A stretch of 24,226 nucleotides of DNA from Prochlorothrix sp035285005 (GCA_035285005.1 JAYKIB010000123.1:1-24226); one strand, 5' to 3'. Positions 1 through 6,841 are shown, numbered from the stretch's first letter. The notes: generated by a model not told the origin, from the sequence alone. Numbers and translations are program-made.

Positions 1-3
1 AGT

Positions 4-96
4 GGGTACTTCGATTAATTGTGGGGGGCGGCTTCGCCACCCCCCACAACCCTGATTCTTGCGTAGGCCAGTGGGCAACAATTCCAATGGTGGGGA
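4..96 (+). repeat. ~99-bp palindromic element, copy 1 (right end decayed)
   Basis: The left end reads GGGTACTTCGATTAATT, two changes from the consensus GGGCACCTCGATTAATT. It is followed by the internal hairpin (arms GTGGGGGGCGGC and GCCACCCCCCAC around TTC) and the conserved tail AACCCTGATTCTTGCGT. The expected right end AATTAATCGAGGTGCCC is not recognisable. A fragment like the tail of a copy in the opposite orientation lies at about 103-128 (CCCACGCCAGAATCAGGGAT). Confidence 0.7.
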
Positions 97-200
97 AGAT
101 CACCCACGCCAGAATCAGGGATTGGGGTAACCGGGGCAGCCAACTGGGTCTACGGACCTTGGGCGGACCTTGGCAAGAGACAGGGCGGCGACACCGATCC

Positions 201-239
201 AGAGAACAGATCCGGAGAACAGATCCGGAGAACAGATCC
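201..239. repeat. 13-bp tandem repeat, 3 units
   Basis: The units are AGAGAACAGATCC (201-213), GGAGAACAGATCC (214-226) and GGAGAACAGATCC (227-239). It lies in non-coding DNA just left of the copy-2 palindromic element. The pattern fits recent slippage or duplication. Confidence 0.85.
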
Positions 240-249
240 ACAGCCCGAC

Positions 250-349
250 GGGCACCTCGATTAATTGTGGCGTGCGGCTTCGCCGCACGCCATAGCCCTT
301 ATTCTTGCGTGGATCACAGGATGAGAATTGGGATTAGTCGAGGTATCCC
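250..349 (+). repeat. ~99-bp palindromic element, copy 2 (complete)
   Basis: The left end GGGCACCTCGATTAATT and the right end GATTAGTCGAGGTATCCC form imperfect inverted termini. The internal hairpin has arms TGGCGTGCGGC and GCCGCACGCCA around TTC, followed by a conserved tail. The bases GAC flank both sides (247-249 and 350-352). That could be a 3-bp target duplication, but other copies do not show one. No coding capacity. Confidence 0.85.
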
Positions 350-410
350 GACATTATTTTTGAGTTCCACTTGCCACTTCGAGAGGGCTCTAAGGAAAAT
401 TTAAACAGTT

Positions 411-504
411 AGGCACCTCGAACAATTCAAATTTCGACCGCAGTGCCCACAGCAGAATCAGGGTTATAACAGGCGGCTTCGCCGCCTGTCACAGTTAATC
501 TAGG
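411..504 (-). repeat. ~99-bp palindromic element, copy 3 (reverse orientation)
   Basis: The element begins AGGCACCTCGAACAATTC, carries the reversed tail (CACAGCAGAATCAGGGTT), and its hairpin (arms AACAGGCGGC and GCCGCCTGT around TTC) lies at the right. The right terminus is cut short, because TTAATCTAGGG runs straight into the left end of copy 4. Its arms differ from those of the other copies but still pair with each other. Confidence 0.8.
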
Positions 505-601
505 GCACCTCGAAAAATCCAAGTTTTCGTCCTGTGGCCCACGTAAGAATCGGGGTTGGGTCGGGCGGCTTCGCCGCCCAACCCAATTAATCGAGGTACC
601 C
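503..601 (-). repeat. ~99-bp palindromic element, copy 4 (reverse orientation)
   Basis: It begins GGGCACCTCGAAAAATCC and ends CCCAATTAATCGAGGTACCC. Its hairpin is of the GGGTT-arm type (TTGGGTCGGGCGGC paired with GCCGCCCAACCCAA, one wobble position). It is directly joined to copy 3. A left-end fragment of the same family (AGGCACCTCAAACAATCC) follows at 617-650. Confidence 0.85.
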
Positions 602-616
602 TCTAGATGCCCAGTT

Positions 617-650
617 AGGCACCTCAAACAATCCAAACTTTTCTCCCCTC
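617..650 (-). repeat. Left-end fragment of the ~99-bp palindromic element
   Basis: AGGCACCTCAAACAATCC followed by AAACTTTTC matches the non-hairpin end of copies 3 and 4. No hairpin or right terminus follows, so this is a truncated copy. Confidence 0.55.
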
Positions 651-850
651 TTTAAAGTTGTATCTCCCACCGCAGAAAAGTCACTCCCACGCAGTGAGAA
701 GACGCTTTTCAGCGTATTAGTCCGTTGCCAGAAAGACGAGATCCCTGAAAAGACGCTACGTCTGAGGAGAGGGGGGTAGCAATCATTACAAAACCCAAGG
801 AATGATTTTGCTAACGTTAAGTTCCAATTCACCTCTACCACTCAAATTCT

Positions 851-1681
851 GTGAGCCTTGTTTCTGTCCAGATTATTGAGGGGAACCCCCATTTACGATC
901 GCTGTTAGGGTGGCACCTGCAGCAACTCGGCTATGGTGTTTTCCAATCTGCCAACCTCACCCAGGGGCAGAGTACCTTTCAACGCCTTCAGCCGGATCTG
1001 ATCATTCTTGATGCAGATTTAGCCGATGGTGGGGGCCTAGAGTTTTGTCGCTGGCTACGGCGACAGTCGCCCGTGATGGTTCTGATTTTGTCAATCCACA
1101 GCGCTGAGGCGGATGTGGTGAACGGTCTCAAGGCGGGATCGGATGATTATTTGTCCAAACCCTTTGGGATGCAAGAGTTCCTTGCACGGGTTGATGCCTT
1201 GACGCGCCGAATCCGAAATCCGATTCCGCCAGCCTACTTGGACTATGGCGACCTCAAGGTTGATTTAGTGCAACGACGGGTGAAGCTCAAGGATGAGACG
1301 ATCGACCTCACTCCCCAAGAATTTAGTCTTTTATATGTTCTCGCCCAGGCCAGCGGCTTACCCTTAACCCGTCTGGAGTTACTCCAGCGAGCATGGCCCG
1401 ACGCGATCGATAACCCCCGGACCGTGGATACCCATATCCTTTCCCTGCGCAAAAAACTGGAGGTGGATCCACGTCAGCCCAATCTCATCCAGACCGTGCG
1501 CAATGTGGGGTATCGCTTCAATGCGGATGCAACCCGCAAATTAGGCACGACTAAAGTTAACCCCTCTACACCTGCCAACGCCACGGGCAACAGCCCCTCG
1601 GGGGTCAGTACCCCAGCGTCTACCGGTGCGACCGTGACCCCCCTCCGCCCTCCAGCGATGACAACCACCCCGTCTTCCTAA
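851..1681 (+). CDS. OmpR/PhoB-family response regulator with a degenerate acidic pocket
   Basis: A 276-residue two-component response regulator that should act as a cytoplasmic DNA-binding transcription factor. The receiver domain spans about residues 5-120. The likely phosphoacceptor is D54 (in LIILDADLAD), with S81 in place of the usual Thr/Ser switch residue and K103 in SKPF. The normal acidic pair near the start is E10-G11, so one metal-binding acid is missing. The winged-helix DNA-binding domain spans about 131-225, with the typical TPQEFSLLYVL and VDTHILSLRKKLE segments and the RNVGYRF wing. Residues 230-276 are a Ser/Thr/Pro-rich, probably disordered tail. The start is GTG with no clear Shine-Dalgarno; no ATG lies nearby in frame. 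No histidine kinase gene is adjacent. The family is certain, but the specific orthologue (for example NblR-like) cannot be settled here. Confidence 0.93.
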   Translation: MSLVSVQIIEGNPHLRSLLGWHLQQLGYGVFQSANLTQGQSTFQRLQPDLIILDADLADGGGLEFCRWLRRQSPVMVLILSIHSAEADVVNGLKAGSDDYLSKPFGMQEFLARVDALTRRIRNPIPPAYLDYGDLKVDLVQRRVKLKDETIDLTPQEFSLLYVLAQASGLPLTRLELLQRAWPDAIDNPRTVDTHILSLRKKLEVDPRQPNLIQTVRNVGYRFNADATRKLGTTKVNPSTPANATGNSPSGVSTPASTGATVTPLRPPAMTTTPSS

Positions 1682-1754
1682 TTCCATCTTCCGCCCCCGA
1701 TCGGGCCGCTCCAATCCAGCCTTCGCCCTAGAGGTGCGCAGCCCGTCTGGAGCT

Positions 1755-1787
1755 TAGCCCCCCCGCTATGCGGGGGGGCTATTGTTA
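1755..1787 (+). terminator. Strong hairpin terminator after the response regulator
   Basis: A perfect 12-bp stem (TAGCCCCCCCGC, loop TAT, GCGGGGGGGCTA) is followed by TTGTTAT. It lies about 75 bases after the stop codon, between convergent genes, and could serve transcription from the left. Confidence 0.75.
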
Positions 1788-1824
1788 TGGTGCCTCCCCG
1801 ATGGGCCTCCCCCACAGGACTGAC

Positions 1825-1911
1825 GGGCACCTCGATTAATCCGAATTTTTGGGAGACAGCCCACGCAAGCATCAGGGTTTGGGTTGGGCGGCGAAGCCGC
1901 CCAACCCAATT
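1825..1911 (-). repeat. ~99-bp palindromic element, copy 6 (right end replaced by a tandem array)
   Basis: It begins GGGCACCTCGATTAATCC, has the reversed tail (CCCACGCAAGCATCAGGGTT) and a hairpin with perfect arms GGGTTGGGCGGC and GCCGCCCAACCC around GAA. After CCCAATT the expected right terminus is absent and the 16-bp tandem array begins at once. Confidence 0.8.
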
Positions 1912-2005
1912 CTATGCTCGATCGGTTCTATGCTCGATCGGTTCTATGCTCGATCGGTTCTATGCTCGATCGGTCCTGTGCTCGATCGGTCCTGTGCTCG
2001 ATCAG
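1910..2005. repeat. 16-bp tandem repeat, 6 units, overlapping a stop codon
   Basis: Four identical units TTCTATGCTCGATCGG (1910-1973) are followed by TCCTGTGCTCGATCGG (1974-1989) and TCCTGTGCTCGATCAG (1990-2005). Each unit holds the palindrome CGATCG or a one-base variant. The array starts exactly where copy 6 of the palindromic element is broken. Its last unit contains the stop codon (2002-2004, minus strand) of the ABC ATPase. The unit length is not a multiple of three and the array is non-coding. Confidence 0.9.
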
Positions 2006-2886
2006 TCGTCCCACTCCCCCCACTCCGCCGCCACTTGAGCCTGCTGGGCTTGCAGCCAGGTGGGGATGTCCGGGGGAGAGGCATGGGAGAAGGACACAGG
2101 GCGCCAGTGGCCTTGGTCAAGGAGGGCGATCGACACGGCGGGGGGGATCACGGTTGACAGCTGCTCCGAGCTCGGAGAATCCGAGGGCAGTAGCTCCGCA
2201 CCCCGATCGTTCCAGGACTCATTCCAGGACTCGTTCCAGGACTTGTTCCAAGCATCGTCCCAGGGATCAAGCCAGTGGTCCGTCGCCCAGAGCAGACCCA
2301 GACGGCCCGTTTGGAGCCAAGGCTGCAAACAATGCCACAGCCGCTCGGCTTCCTCCAGCGGCCAACCTTGGGTGGGGTTGTCCAGCACCAGAACAGCGGG
2401 ATGCAACATCAAAGCACGGGCGAGGGCAACCCGTTGCTGCTGTTGGCGCGAGAGCAGGGGCGCTGTGGCCCCTAGGATTGCACTGGGGAGATGAAGCAAC
2501 GCCAACACTTCATCCTGGCGATCGATCTGGGTGGTTTTATCGCACTGACAAAGCTGGAGGGGATAGGCCAGATTTTCTGCAACGGTCAGCCCCAGAAGAT
2601 GGGGCTGGGGGGCCAGGTACACGATCGATCGTCGCCAGTCCGGCAGAGACCAAGCCGCGATCGATCGGCCCTGAAACTGGAGCGTCCCGCTCAGGGCTTC
2701 ACGGAATCCTTGGCCCAGTAAACCGCTCAGCAGCTTCAATGCTAGGGTCTTGCCACTCCCCGTTGCCCCCGCCACCCACTGTACCTGTCCCGGTTGCAGC
2801 CGTAGGGACACGCCCTGGAGTAAGGTGCGATGGCTCAGGGGTGGACGAAACTGGAGATCCTGGGCGTAAAGTTCGAGGTGCTCCAT
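2002..2886 (-). CDS. ABC-transporter ATP-binding protein, catalytically degenerate
   Basis: A 294-residue ABC ATPase from ATG at 2886; the open frame upstream overlaps the divergent 2TM gene and is unlikely to be used. Walker A is intact (GATGSGKT, residues 40-47) and the Q-loop is Q94. The signature is LSRQQ (145-149) where LSGGQ or LSRGE is usual. Walker B reads VLVLDN (165-170), with Asn in place of the catalytic Glu. The switch region is ATDH (201-204), so the expected His position is Asp. Just after it lies a Trp-rich repeat (residues 208-226: W-D/N-x-A/S units). The last 65 residues are low in recognisable structure. No permease gene is adjacent, so the partner and substrate are unknown. 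It may bind ATP with little or no hydrolysis. Confidence 0.8.
   Translation of the reverse strand: MEHLELYAQDLQFRPPLSHRTLLQGVSLRLQPGQVQWVAGATGSGKTLALKLLSGLLGQGFREALSGTLQFQGRSIAAWSLPDWRRSIVYLAPQPHLLGLTVAENLAYPLQLCQCDKTTQIDRQDEVLALLHLPSAILGATAPLLSRQQQQRVALARALMLHPAVLVLDNPTQGWPLEEAERLWHCLQPWLQTGRLGLLWATDHWLDPWDDAWNKSWNESWNESWNDRGAELLPSDSPSSEQLSTVIPPAVSIALLDQGHWRPVSFSHASPPDIPTWLQAQQAQVAAEWGEWDD
2208..2267 (-). repeat. 12-bp in-frame tandem repeat encoding W-N-x-S units
   Basis: Five 12-base units (2208-2219, 2220-2231, 2232-2243, 2244-2255, 2256-2267) inside the ABC ATPase gene encode W-D-D-A, W-N-K-S, W-N-E-S, W-N-E-S and W-N-D, directly after the switch region. The three units nearest 2208 differ by at most one base; the other two have drifted. 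Confidence 0.85.
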
Positions 2887-2940
2887 AGTTTGGCAAAATG
2901 TAAAGACTATATCTTCTGTCCTTTTTATCAACCCAAAGTT
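2887..2940. promoter_or_regulatory. Short divergent promoter region
   Basis: The 54 bases between two divergent start codons should hold both promoters if each gene is transcribed separately. On the minus strand TTGATA and TATAGT are 14 bases apart, shorter than ideal. On the plus strand TATATC is a weak -10 candidate. No clear Shine-Dalgarno is seen on either side. Confidence 0.35.
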
Positions 2941-3285
2941 ATGCCTCCCCGTTGGCCCCGTAAACCCGATCGCCGCGATCCTGCCTTTCGTCGCCTCGAA
3001 GACTTTATCAACTTTGCCCTCCATGCAGCCATTTACTTGGCCGTCAACTCGGGCCTGTGGTTTTTCCAACTCCTCAAGCATCCCTGGGAAAATCTATCCC
3101 TGGTGAGCGGTGTTTGGCTTCTGGGATTACTGGGTCACGGCTCCTATGTGTTTATCCTGGCAGACTACCGGCGCATTGAAGCGGCGGCCCTGGGCACCTG
3201 GCAAGAGGAACTAGAAGCGGAGGCGGAGGCTGAAGCGGAGGCGATCGCAGGCTCCTCCCCACCCATTGTGGGTGACGAAACGTGA
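2941..3285 (+). CDS. Small 2TM-domain membrane protein
   Basis: A 114-residue protein from ATG at 2941. The N-terminus is basic (MPPRWPRKPDRRD). Two hydrophobic segments follow, about residues 23-45 and 54-72, with the RRLEDFINFALHAAIYLAVN and GLLGHGSYVF patterns typical of the 2TM domain family (Pfam 2TM). A highly charged tail follows, including an EAEAEAEAEA run. Related domains are often found alone or fused to LytTR or kinase regulators, and their function is not established. It is divergent from the ABC ATPase; a functional link is only suggested by position. Confidence 0.75.
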   Translation: MPPRWPRKPDRRDPAFRRLEDFINFALHAAIYLAVNSGLWFFQLLKHPWENLSLVSGVWLLGLLGHGSYVFILADYRRIEAAALGTWQEELEAEAEAEAEAIAGSSPPIVGDET

Positions 3286-3804
3286 GGCTATGCCCCTGCT
3301 GATGGAATCCAAGCCAGACCCCTGGGGCACTGGAAAAGCCCTAGGTTTCCATCCCTAAAATTTCATCCTGTGATCCAATCAGGATCAGGGCTGGACGGTT
3401 GTGGGTTGCGCGGTCTCACCGTTCAACCCCCGCCCAATCATTGCGCCGCCCCCTAGCTTGCTGCCTAGGGTCGCCGCCCCGTTGCTCACAACGGGGCGGC
3501 GACACCCGTTGTGGGATCGCCTTGGGAGCATCGATCGCAACGGACCGGTTCACTAGGACTGCAGCAGACCCCCGCATCGGCACGCCAGAAACCGCACCCC
3601 CCAGGCCCGGGCCACCGGTGGGAGCGCGGTTTTCACACCCCAGGAGCACCTTGGGTCAGCCACTCCCAGACTCGGGAAATCGCCAGGTTTCTACAGTTCA
3701 TGGATGACACGCCCCAGAAATCACCTGCGGGTGATGTAGTCGTCGCCATCACAAGCCATCGCCGTAACATTAAGAAAAGTTTAAGACAAGTGGAGGCTTC
3801 GCCC
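3286..3804. other. Spacer with a 14-bp perfect hairpin
   Basis: 519 bases between the 2TM gene and the DUF3181 gene. Open frames on both strands have unconvincing, Pro/Arg-rich composition. The clearest structure is the GC-rich hairpin at 3470-3503, annotated separately. I see no repeat-family copy and no recognisable RNA gene. Confidence 0.5.
3470..3503. repeat. Perfect 14-bp inverted repeat, GC-rich hairpin
   Basis: GTCGCCGCCCCGTT (3470-3483) pairs perfectly with AACGGGGCGGCGAC (3490-3503) around a 6-base loop. No T-tract follows on either strand, so it is not a standard intrinsic terminator. It differs in sequence from the ~99-bp element. Confidence 0.7.
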
Positions 3805-4113
3805 ATGACATCCAGCGCCAGTAGCCAAGAAATCGAAGCCCTTGCCGCCTTGATCGGGGAAGTGGCCTATCTAGATGTGGCCAAATGGCATCTGTACCTG
3901 AACGATGCCAAACTGCATCTCCCCCTTGCCGAGCACGTCTATCCCCTCCTCGCCGACGATCGCCTGACGGAAGCATCCCTCAACACCTGCCTACGTGACC
4001 TAGATGTGGCCATTGGAGCCGGTCAACGCCACATTCCCCTGGTAGACCTGTTACCCCGAGCCTGTGTAGCAGATTTATATCGTGCGCTAGAAGACTACCA
4101 ACGGCTGCTCTAA
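3805..4113 (+). CDS. DUF3181-family cyanobacterial protein
   Basis: A 102-residue protein resembling the DUF3181 family: EIEALAALIGEVAYLDVAKW, then LNDAKLHLPLAEHVYPLLAD and a C-terminal LYRALEDYQRLL. No function is known. It has no signal peptide or membrane segment, so it is probably cytosolic. The start at 3805 is chosen because GGAGG lies at 3792-3796, eight bases upstream. The frame stays open further upstream (another ATG is near 3700), but that segment does not look like the family. Confidence 0.82.
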   Translation: MTSSASSQEIEALAALIGEVAYLDVAKWHLYLNDAKLHLPLAEHVYPLLADDRLTEASLNTCLRDLDVAIGAGQRHIPLVDLLPRACVADLYRALEDYQRLL

Positions 4114-4200
4114 CCGAACGGATCAAAATTTGTAACCTGTGTACCGGAAGTGGATCACAGGCCAAAATCCTGTGGATAACCCTGCATTGTCCCGCCTCAT

Positions 4201-4245
4201 CCTCTTTAAACCCGTGATTTTGACTTAAAAGAGGTATGGTAGGAT
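4201..4245 (+). promoter_or_regulatory. Possible promoter of the amino-acid transporter genes
   Basis: TTGACT (4220-4225) and TAGGAT (4240-4245) give a -35/-10 pair, but the 14-base spacing is short. An inverted repeat CCTCTTT (4201-4207) / AAAGAGG (4228-4234) overlaps the -35 region. If used, the leader before natF would be about 140 bases, including an odd palindrome GTCCCCAGGGGAC at 4269-4281. Confidence 0.35.
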
Positions 4246-4388
4246 TCACAAAATCTTCAAGATCGACGGTCCCCAGGGGACTTCGGTCACGGGATAGGGC
4301 AACGCTGTCCTCCCGGTTATCCAAGGCCCCTGCCCGTCATCCGAGTGAACAGAACCTCTCGTTTGGATTCATTTTTTAGCGAAACCTT

Positions 4389-5474
4389 ATGTTAAAGAAG
4401 TGGAGCATTCGCTTTTTAACCGCAATCTTAGTGCTGTCTCCCCTGGCCGCATGCGAGTCAGGTTCCGACACCACCGCCGAAGGTGGTGCGGAAACCTCCG
4501 GTGCAACGACCAGCAGTGCTGCTAGCGGTAGCCGCCTAGATGCTGTCAAGGAGCGCGGCAAACTGGTGTGCGGTGTGGAAGGCACCATCCCTGGCTTTAG
4601 CTTTGTGGGCACCGATGGATCCTACTCCGGACTGGATGTGGATGTGTGTAAAGCTGTGGCAGCAGCAGTTTTCGGTGATCCTGAAGCGGTGGAGTATCGT
4701 AACCTCGACTCAACGGAGCGCTTTACAGCACTGCGGGGCGGTGAAGTGGATATGCTCTCCCGGAACACCACCTGGACCCTGAGCCGGGATGCAACCGGTG
4801 GGAACGCCATGGAATTTGCTCCCACCTCCTTCTACGATGCCCAGGGCATGATGGTGCGTGCTGACAGCGGCATCACCACCCTGGAAGACATGGCTGGTGC
4901 ATCCATCTGTGTGGAAACCGGCACCACCACCGAGCTGAACCTCACCTCTCGCATGGCCGAGTTGGGTGTGGATTACACCGATGTGAAGTTCCAGGACGGC
5001 ACCGAAGCGGTCCAAGCGTACCTGGAAGAGCGGTGCGACGGCTTTACCTCGGACAAGTCCCAGCTCTTTGCCCGTCGGACCCAGTTCCCCAACCCCGACG
5101 ATCACGTTCTGTTGGATGTGACCATGTCTAAGGAACCCCTGGGACCGGTGACCATGAATAACGACTCCCAGTGGTTTGATGTGGTCAAGTGGGTGACCTA
5201 CGGTTTGATCCAAGCCGAGGAATTTGGGCTCACCCAGGCCAATGTGGAAGAGGTTGCCGGGTCCACCGACAGTAAGGATGTGAAGTCCTTCCTGGGTGTG
5301 GAAGGAGATTTTGGCACCCAGTTGGGCCTGGAGAATGACTTTATGCTCAATGCCATTAAGGCCGTGGGCAACTACGGTGAGGTGTACGATCGCAACATTG
5401 GCGACGGCATTCCCCGGGGTCTGAACAAGCTCTGGACCGATGGCGGTCTGATGTACTCCCCGCCCTTCCGTTAG
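4389..5474 (+). CDS. natF: Amino-acid ABC transporter, substrate-binding lipoprotein (NatF/AapJ type)
   Basis: A 361-residue family-3 solute-binding protein. A lipoprotein signal ends in the lipobox LAAC, with Cys22 as the acylated residue. A Ser/Thr/Ala-rich linker (about 23-50) comes before the binding domain. KERGKLVCGVEGTIPGFSF and YSGLDVDVCKAVAAAVFGD are typical of the polar amino-acid binding family. The length and the two long permeases that follow match the AapJ-Q-M and cyanobacterial NatF-G-H arrangement, whose N-II system in Anabaena takes up acidic and neutral polar amino acids. It is expected to be anchored in the periplasm and to deliver substrate to NatG/NatH. The exact substrate cannot be read from the sequence. 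Confidence 0.9.
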   Translation: MLKKWSIRFLTAILVLSPLAACESGSDTTAEGGAETSGATTSSAASGSRLDAVKERGKLVCGVEGTIPGFSFVGTDGSYSGLDVDVCKAVAAAVFGDPEAVEYRNLDSTERFTALRGGEVDMLSRNTTWTLSRDATGGNAMEFAPTSFYDAQGMMVRADSGITTLEDMAGASICVETGTTTELNLTSRMAELGVDYTDVKFQDGTEAVQAYLEERCDGFTSDKSQLFARRTQFPNPDDHVLLDVTMSKEPLGPVTMNNDSQWFDVVKWVTYGLIQAEEFGLTQANVEEVAGSTDSKDVKSFLGVEGDFGTQLGLENDFMLNAIKAVGNYGEVYDRNIGDGIPRGLNKLWTDGGLMYSPPFR

Positions 5475-5561
5475 GTCTGGGTTGACCTAGACTCATCACG
5501 CCGTGAGGCTAGCAGTTGGGTTATTCTGACCGGGCTATGAGGCCAATCTGTACGGCTGCTG

Positions 5562-5581
5562 CAGGGGGGGATGCCCCCCTG
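5562..5581 (+). terminator. Hairpin between natF and natG
   Basis: CAGGGGGG (5562-5569) pairs with CCCCCCTG (5574-5581) around a GATG loop, in the 146-base gap between natF and natG. There is no T-tract. Such a hairpin could stabilise the natF message or partly stop transcription so that the binding protein is made in excess. This role is inferred from position. Confidence 0.5.
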
Positions 5582-5620
5582 TACCTCACGGCACCTTAAG
5601 CTCTTTACCCGATCGAAGCT

Positions 5621-6841
5621 ATGGCCGCCCGTACCCCTGACACGACTCCCCTGTGGCGGGACGATCGTGTTTGGAAAATTATTTTTCAAGTCATCGTCTT
5701 AGCCCTAATTTTAGGGGGCTATTTCTTTCTCTTCTATAATTTCAATCTTAATTTGCAACGGACGGGGCTCTCGTTTTCCTTTGATTTCCTGTCCAGTCCC
5801 GCAGGCTTTAGCGTGGGTGAGACCCTGGTGGAATACAGCTCCACCGATCCCTACTGGCGAGCCATTCTGGTGGGGATTCTCAACACTTTTCGCGTTATTT
5901 TTATCGGCTTTGTCGCGACCACCCTGTTGGGGACCCTCGTGGGGGTAGCCAGTTTTTCCCAGAACTGGATCCTGCGCAAGCTCAGCCAAGTCTATGTGGA
6001 AGTGGTACGCAACACCCCCCTCTTGTTGCAACTGCTGTTTTGGTATTTTGTCGTTTTCCTGAGTCTGCCCCGCCCTTCAGAACCCCTGCAACTGCCGGGA
6101 ACCTGGCTCCGGCAGGGATTGCCGGGATTGGGCGGACTGGCGACCCTGCCGGATTGGTTTTTCCTGAGCAAGGCGGCTGTCTTTGTGCCCTGGCCCACGA
6201 TCAATCGTCCTTTTTGGCTTTGGTTCGGTGCCGGAGTCCTAACCTTAGTTTTGGCGGTTTTGGTCTGGCGTTGGCGCACCTTTTTGATGGTGGAGCAGGG
6301 CAGTGCGGGCACCCCCCAACTGGGCGTGTTTGTGCTGTTACTGGTGGTGTTAGGGGCGATCGTGGCCTTTGCATTTCAGTGGGAAGCTCCCCAGTTGGGT
6401 GATCGCGGTCGGCCCCTAGGGGGGCTGCAGCTCTCGGTGGAATATGCATCGGTGCTGGCGGGCCTCGTGGTCTACACCGCTGCTTTTATTGCGGAGATTG
6501 TGCGCGGCGGCATCCAGTCCGTCTCTAAAGGCCAATGGGAAGCGGCCCGATCCCTCGGACTGAAGCAGGGACTGGTGATGCGGTTAGTGGTCCTGCCCCA
6601 GGCTCTTCGGGTCATTATTCCGCCCCTCAATAGCCAGTACATGAACCTGGCGAAAAACTCCAGTTTGGCCCTGGCGATCGGCTACCCGGACCTGTTCTCG
6701 GTGTCCAGCACAACCCTGAACCAAACGGGGCGGCCCATGGAGGTTTTCCTGATCCTTTCGGCCACCTACCTGGGTTTAAACCTGATTATTTCGATCATCA
6801 TGAATGGACTCAATCGATCGGTCCAACTCAAAGAACGATAG
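5621..6841 (+). CDS. natG: Amino-acid ABC transporter permease (NatG/AapQ type)
   Basis: A 406-residue inner-membrane permease of the His/Glu/Gln/Arg/opine (HisMQ-like) family, in the long form found in Aap/Nat systems. There is a first membrane segment at about 20-40. The family core begins near ILVGILNTFRVIFIGF (82-97), followed by YVEVVRNTPLLLQLLFWYF (125-143). An insertion with extra hydrophobic segments (about 180-252) separates this from the second half. The EAA coupling loop reads QWEAARSLGL with following LPQALR (305-330), the contact point for the ATPase. The start ATG at 5621 follows the hairpin; no strong Shine-Dalgarno is visible. It should pair with NatH. Confidence 0.92.
   Translation: MAARTPDTTPLWRDDRVWKIIFQVIVLALILGGYFFLFYNFNLNLQRTGLSFSFDFLSSPAGFSVGETLVEYSSTDPYWRAILVGILNTFRVIFIGFVATTLLGTLVGVASFSQNWILRKLSQVYVEVVRNTPLLLQLLFWYFVVFLSLPRPSEPLQLPGTWLRQGLPGLGGLATLPDWFFLSKAAVFVPWPTINRPFWLWFGAGVLTLVLAVLVWRWRTFLMVEQGSAGTPQLGVFVLLLVVLGAIVAFAFQWEAPQLGDRGRPLGGLQLSVEYASVLAGLVVYTAAFIAEIVRGGIQSVSKGQWEAARSLGLKQGLVMRLVVLPQALRVIIPPLNSQYMNLAKNSSLALAIGYPDLFSVSSTTLNQTGRPMEVFLILSATYLGLNLIISIIMNGLNRSVQLKER

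Larger units (their letters stand above)
1..850. other. Gene-free spacer rich in ~99-bp palindromic repeats
   Basis: No open frame here has protein-like composition. The stretch holds one partly decayed and three near-complete copies of the ~99-bp palindromic element, a left-end fragment at 617-650, and a 13-bp unit repeated three times at 201-239. The last 200 bases before the response regulator carry an inverted repeat CTTTTCAG (705-712) / CTGAAAAG (745-752) and a second one, AATCATT (781-787) / AATGATT (801-807), about 45 bases before the start codon. The second could be a regulator site, but this is a guess. Confidence 0.7.

Noticed and set aside
250..349. Target-site duplication proving transposition of the ~99-bp element
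   Set aside because: Copy 2 is flanked by GAC on both sides, but copies 7, 8 and 9 show no matching flanks, so the match may be chance.
21..404. Open frame of 127 codons on the plus strand
   Set aside because: It runs through repeat copies and a 13-bp tandem repeat, and the protein is low-complexity Arg/Pro-rich with no motif.
250..650. CRISPR array
   Set aside because: The repeats are ~99 bp, occur in both orientations and touch each other; there are no short direct repeats with regular unique spacers.
1884..2888. 334-codon plus-strand frame opposite the ABC ATPase
   Set aside because: It begins in the 16-bp array and lies antisense to a gene with clear ABC motifs; its composition is Pro/Arg/Gly-rich and unlike a protein.
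3511..3804. N-terminal extension of the DUF3181 gene
   Set aside because: The frame is open, but the sequence is unlike the family and a good GGAGG site points to the start at 3805.
4131..4143. NtcA-like site GTAACCTGTGTAC
   Set aside because: The spacing between GTA and TAC is seven bases, not eight, and no -10 box is placed correctly downstream.
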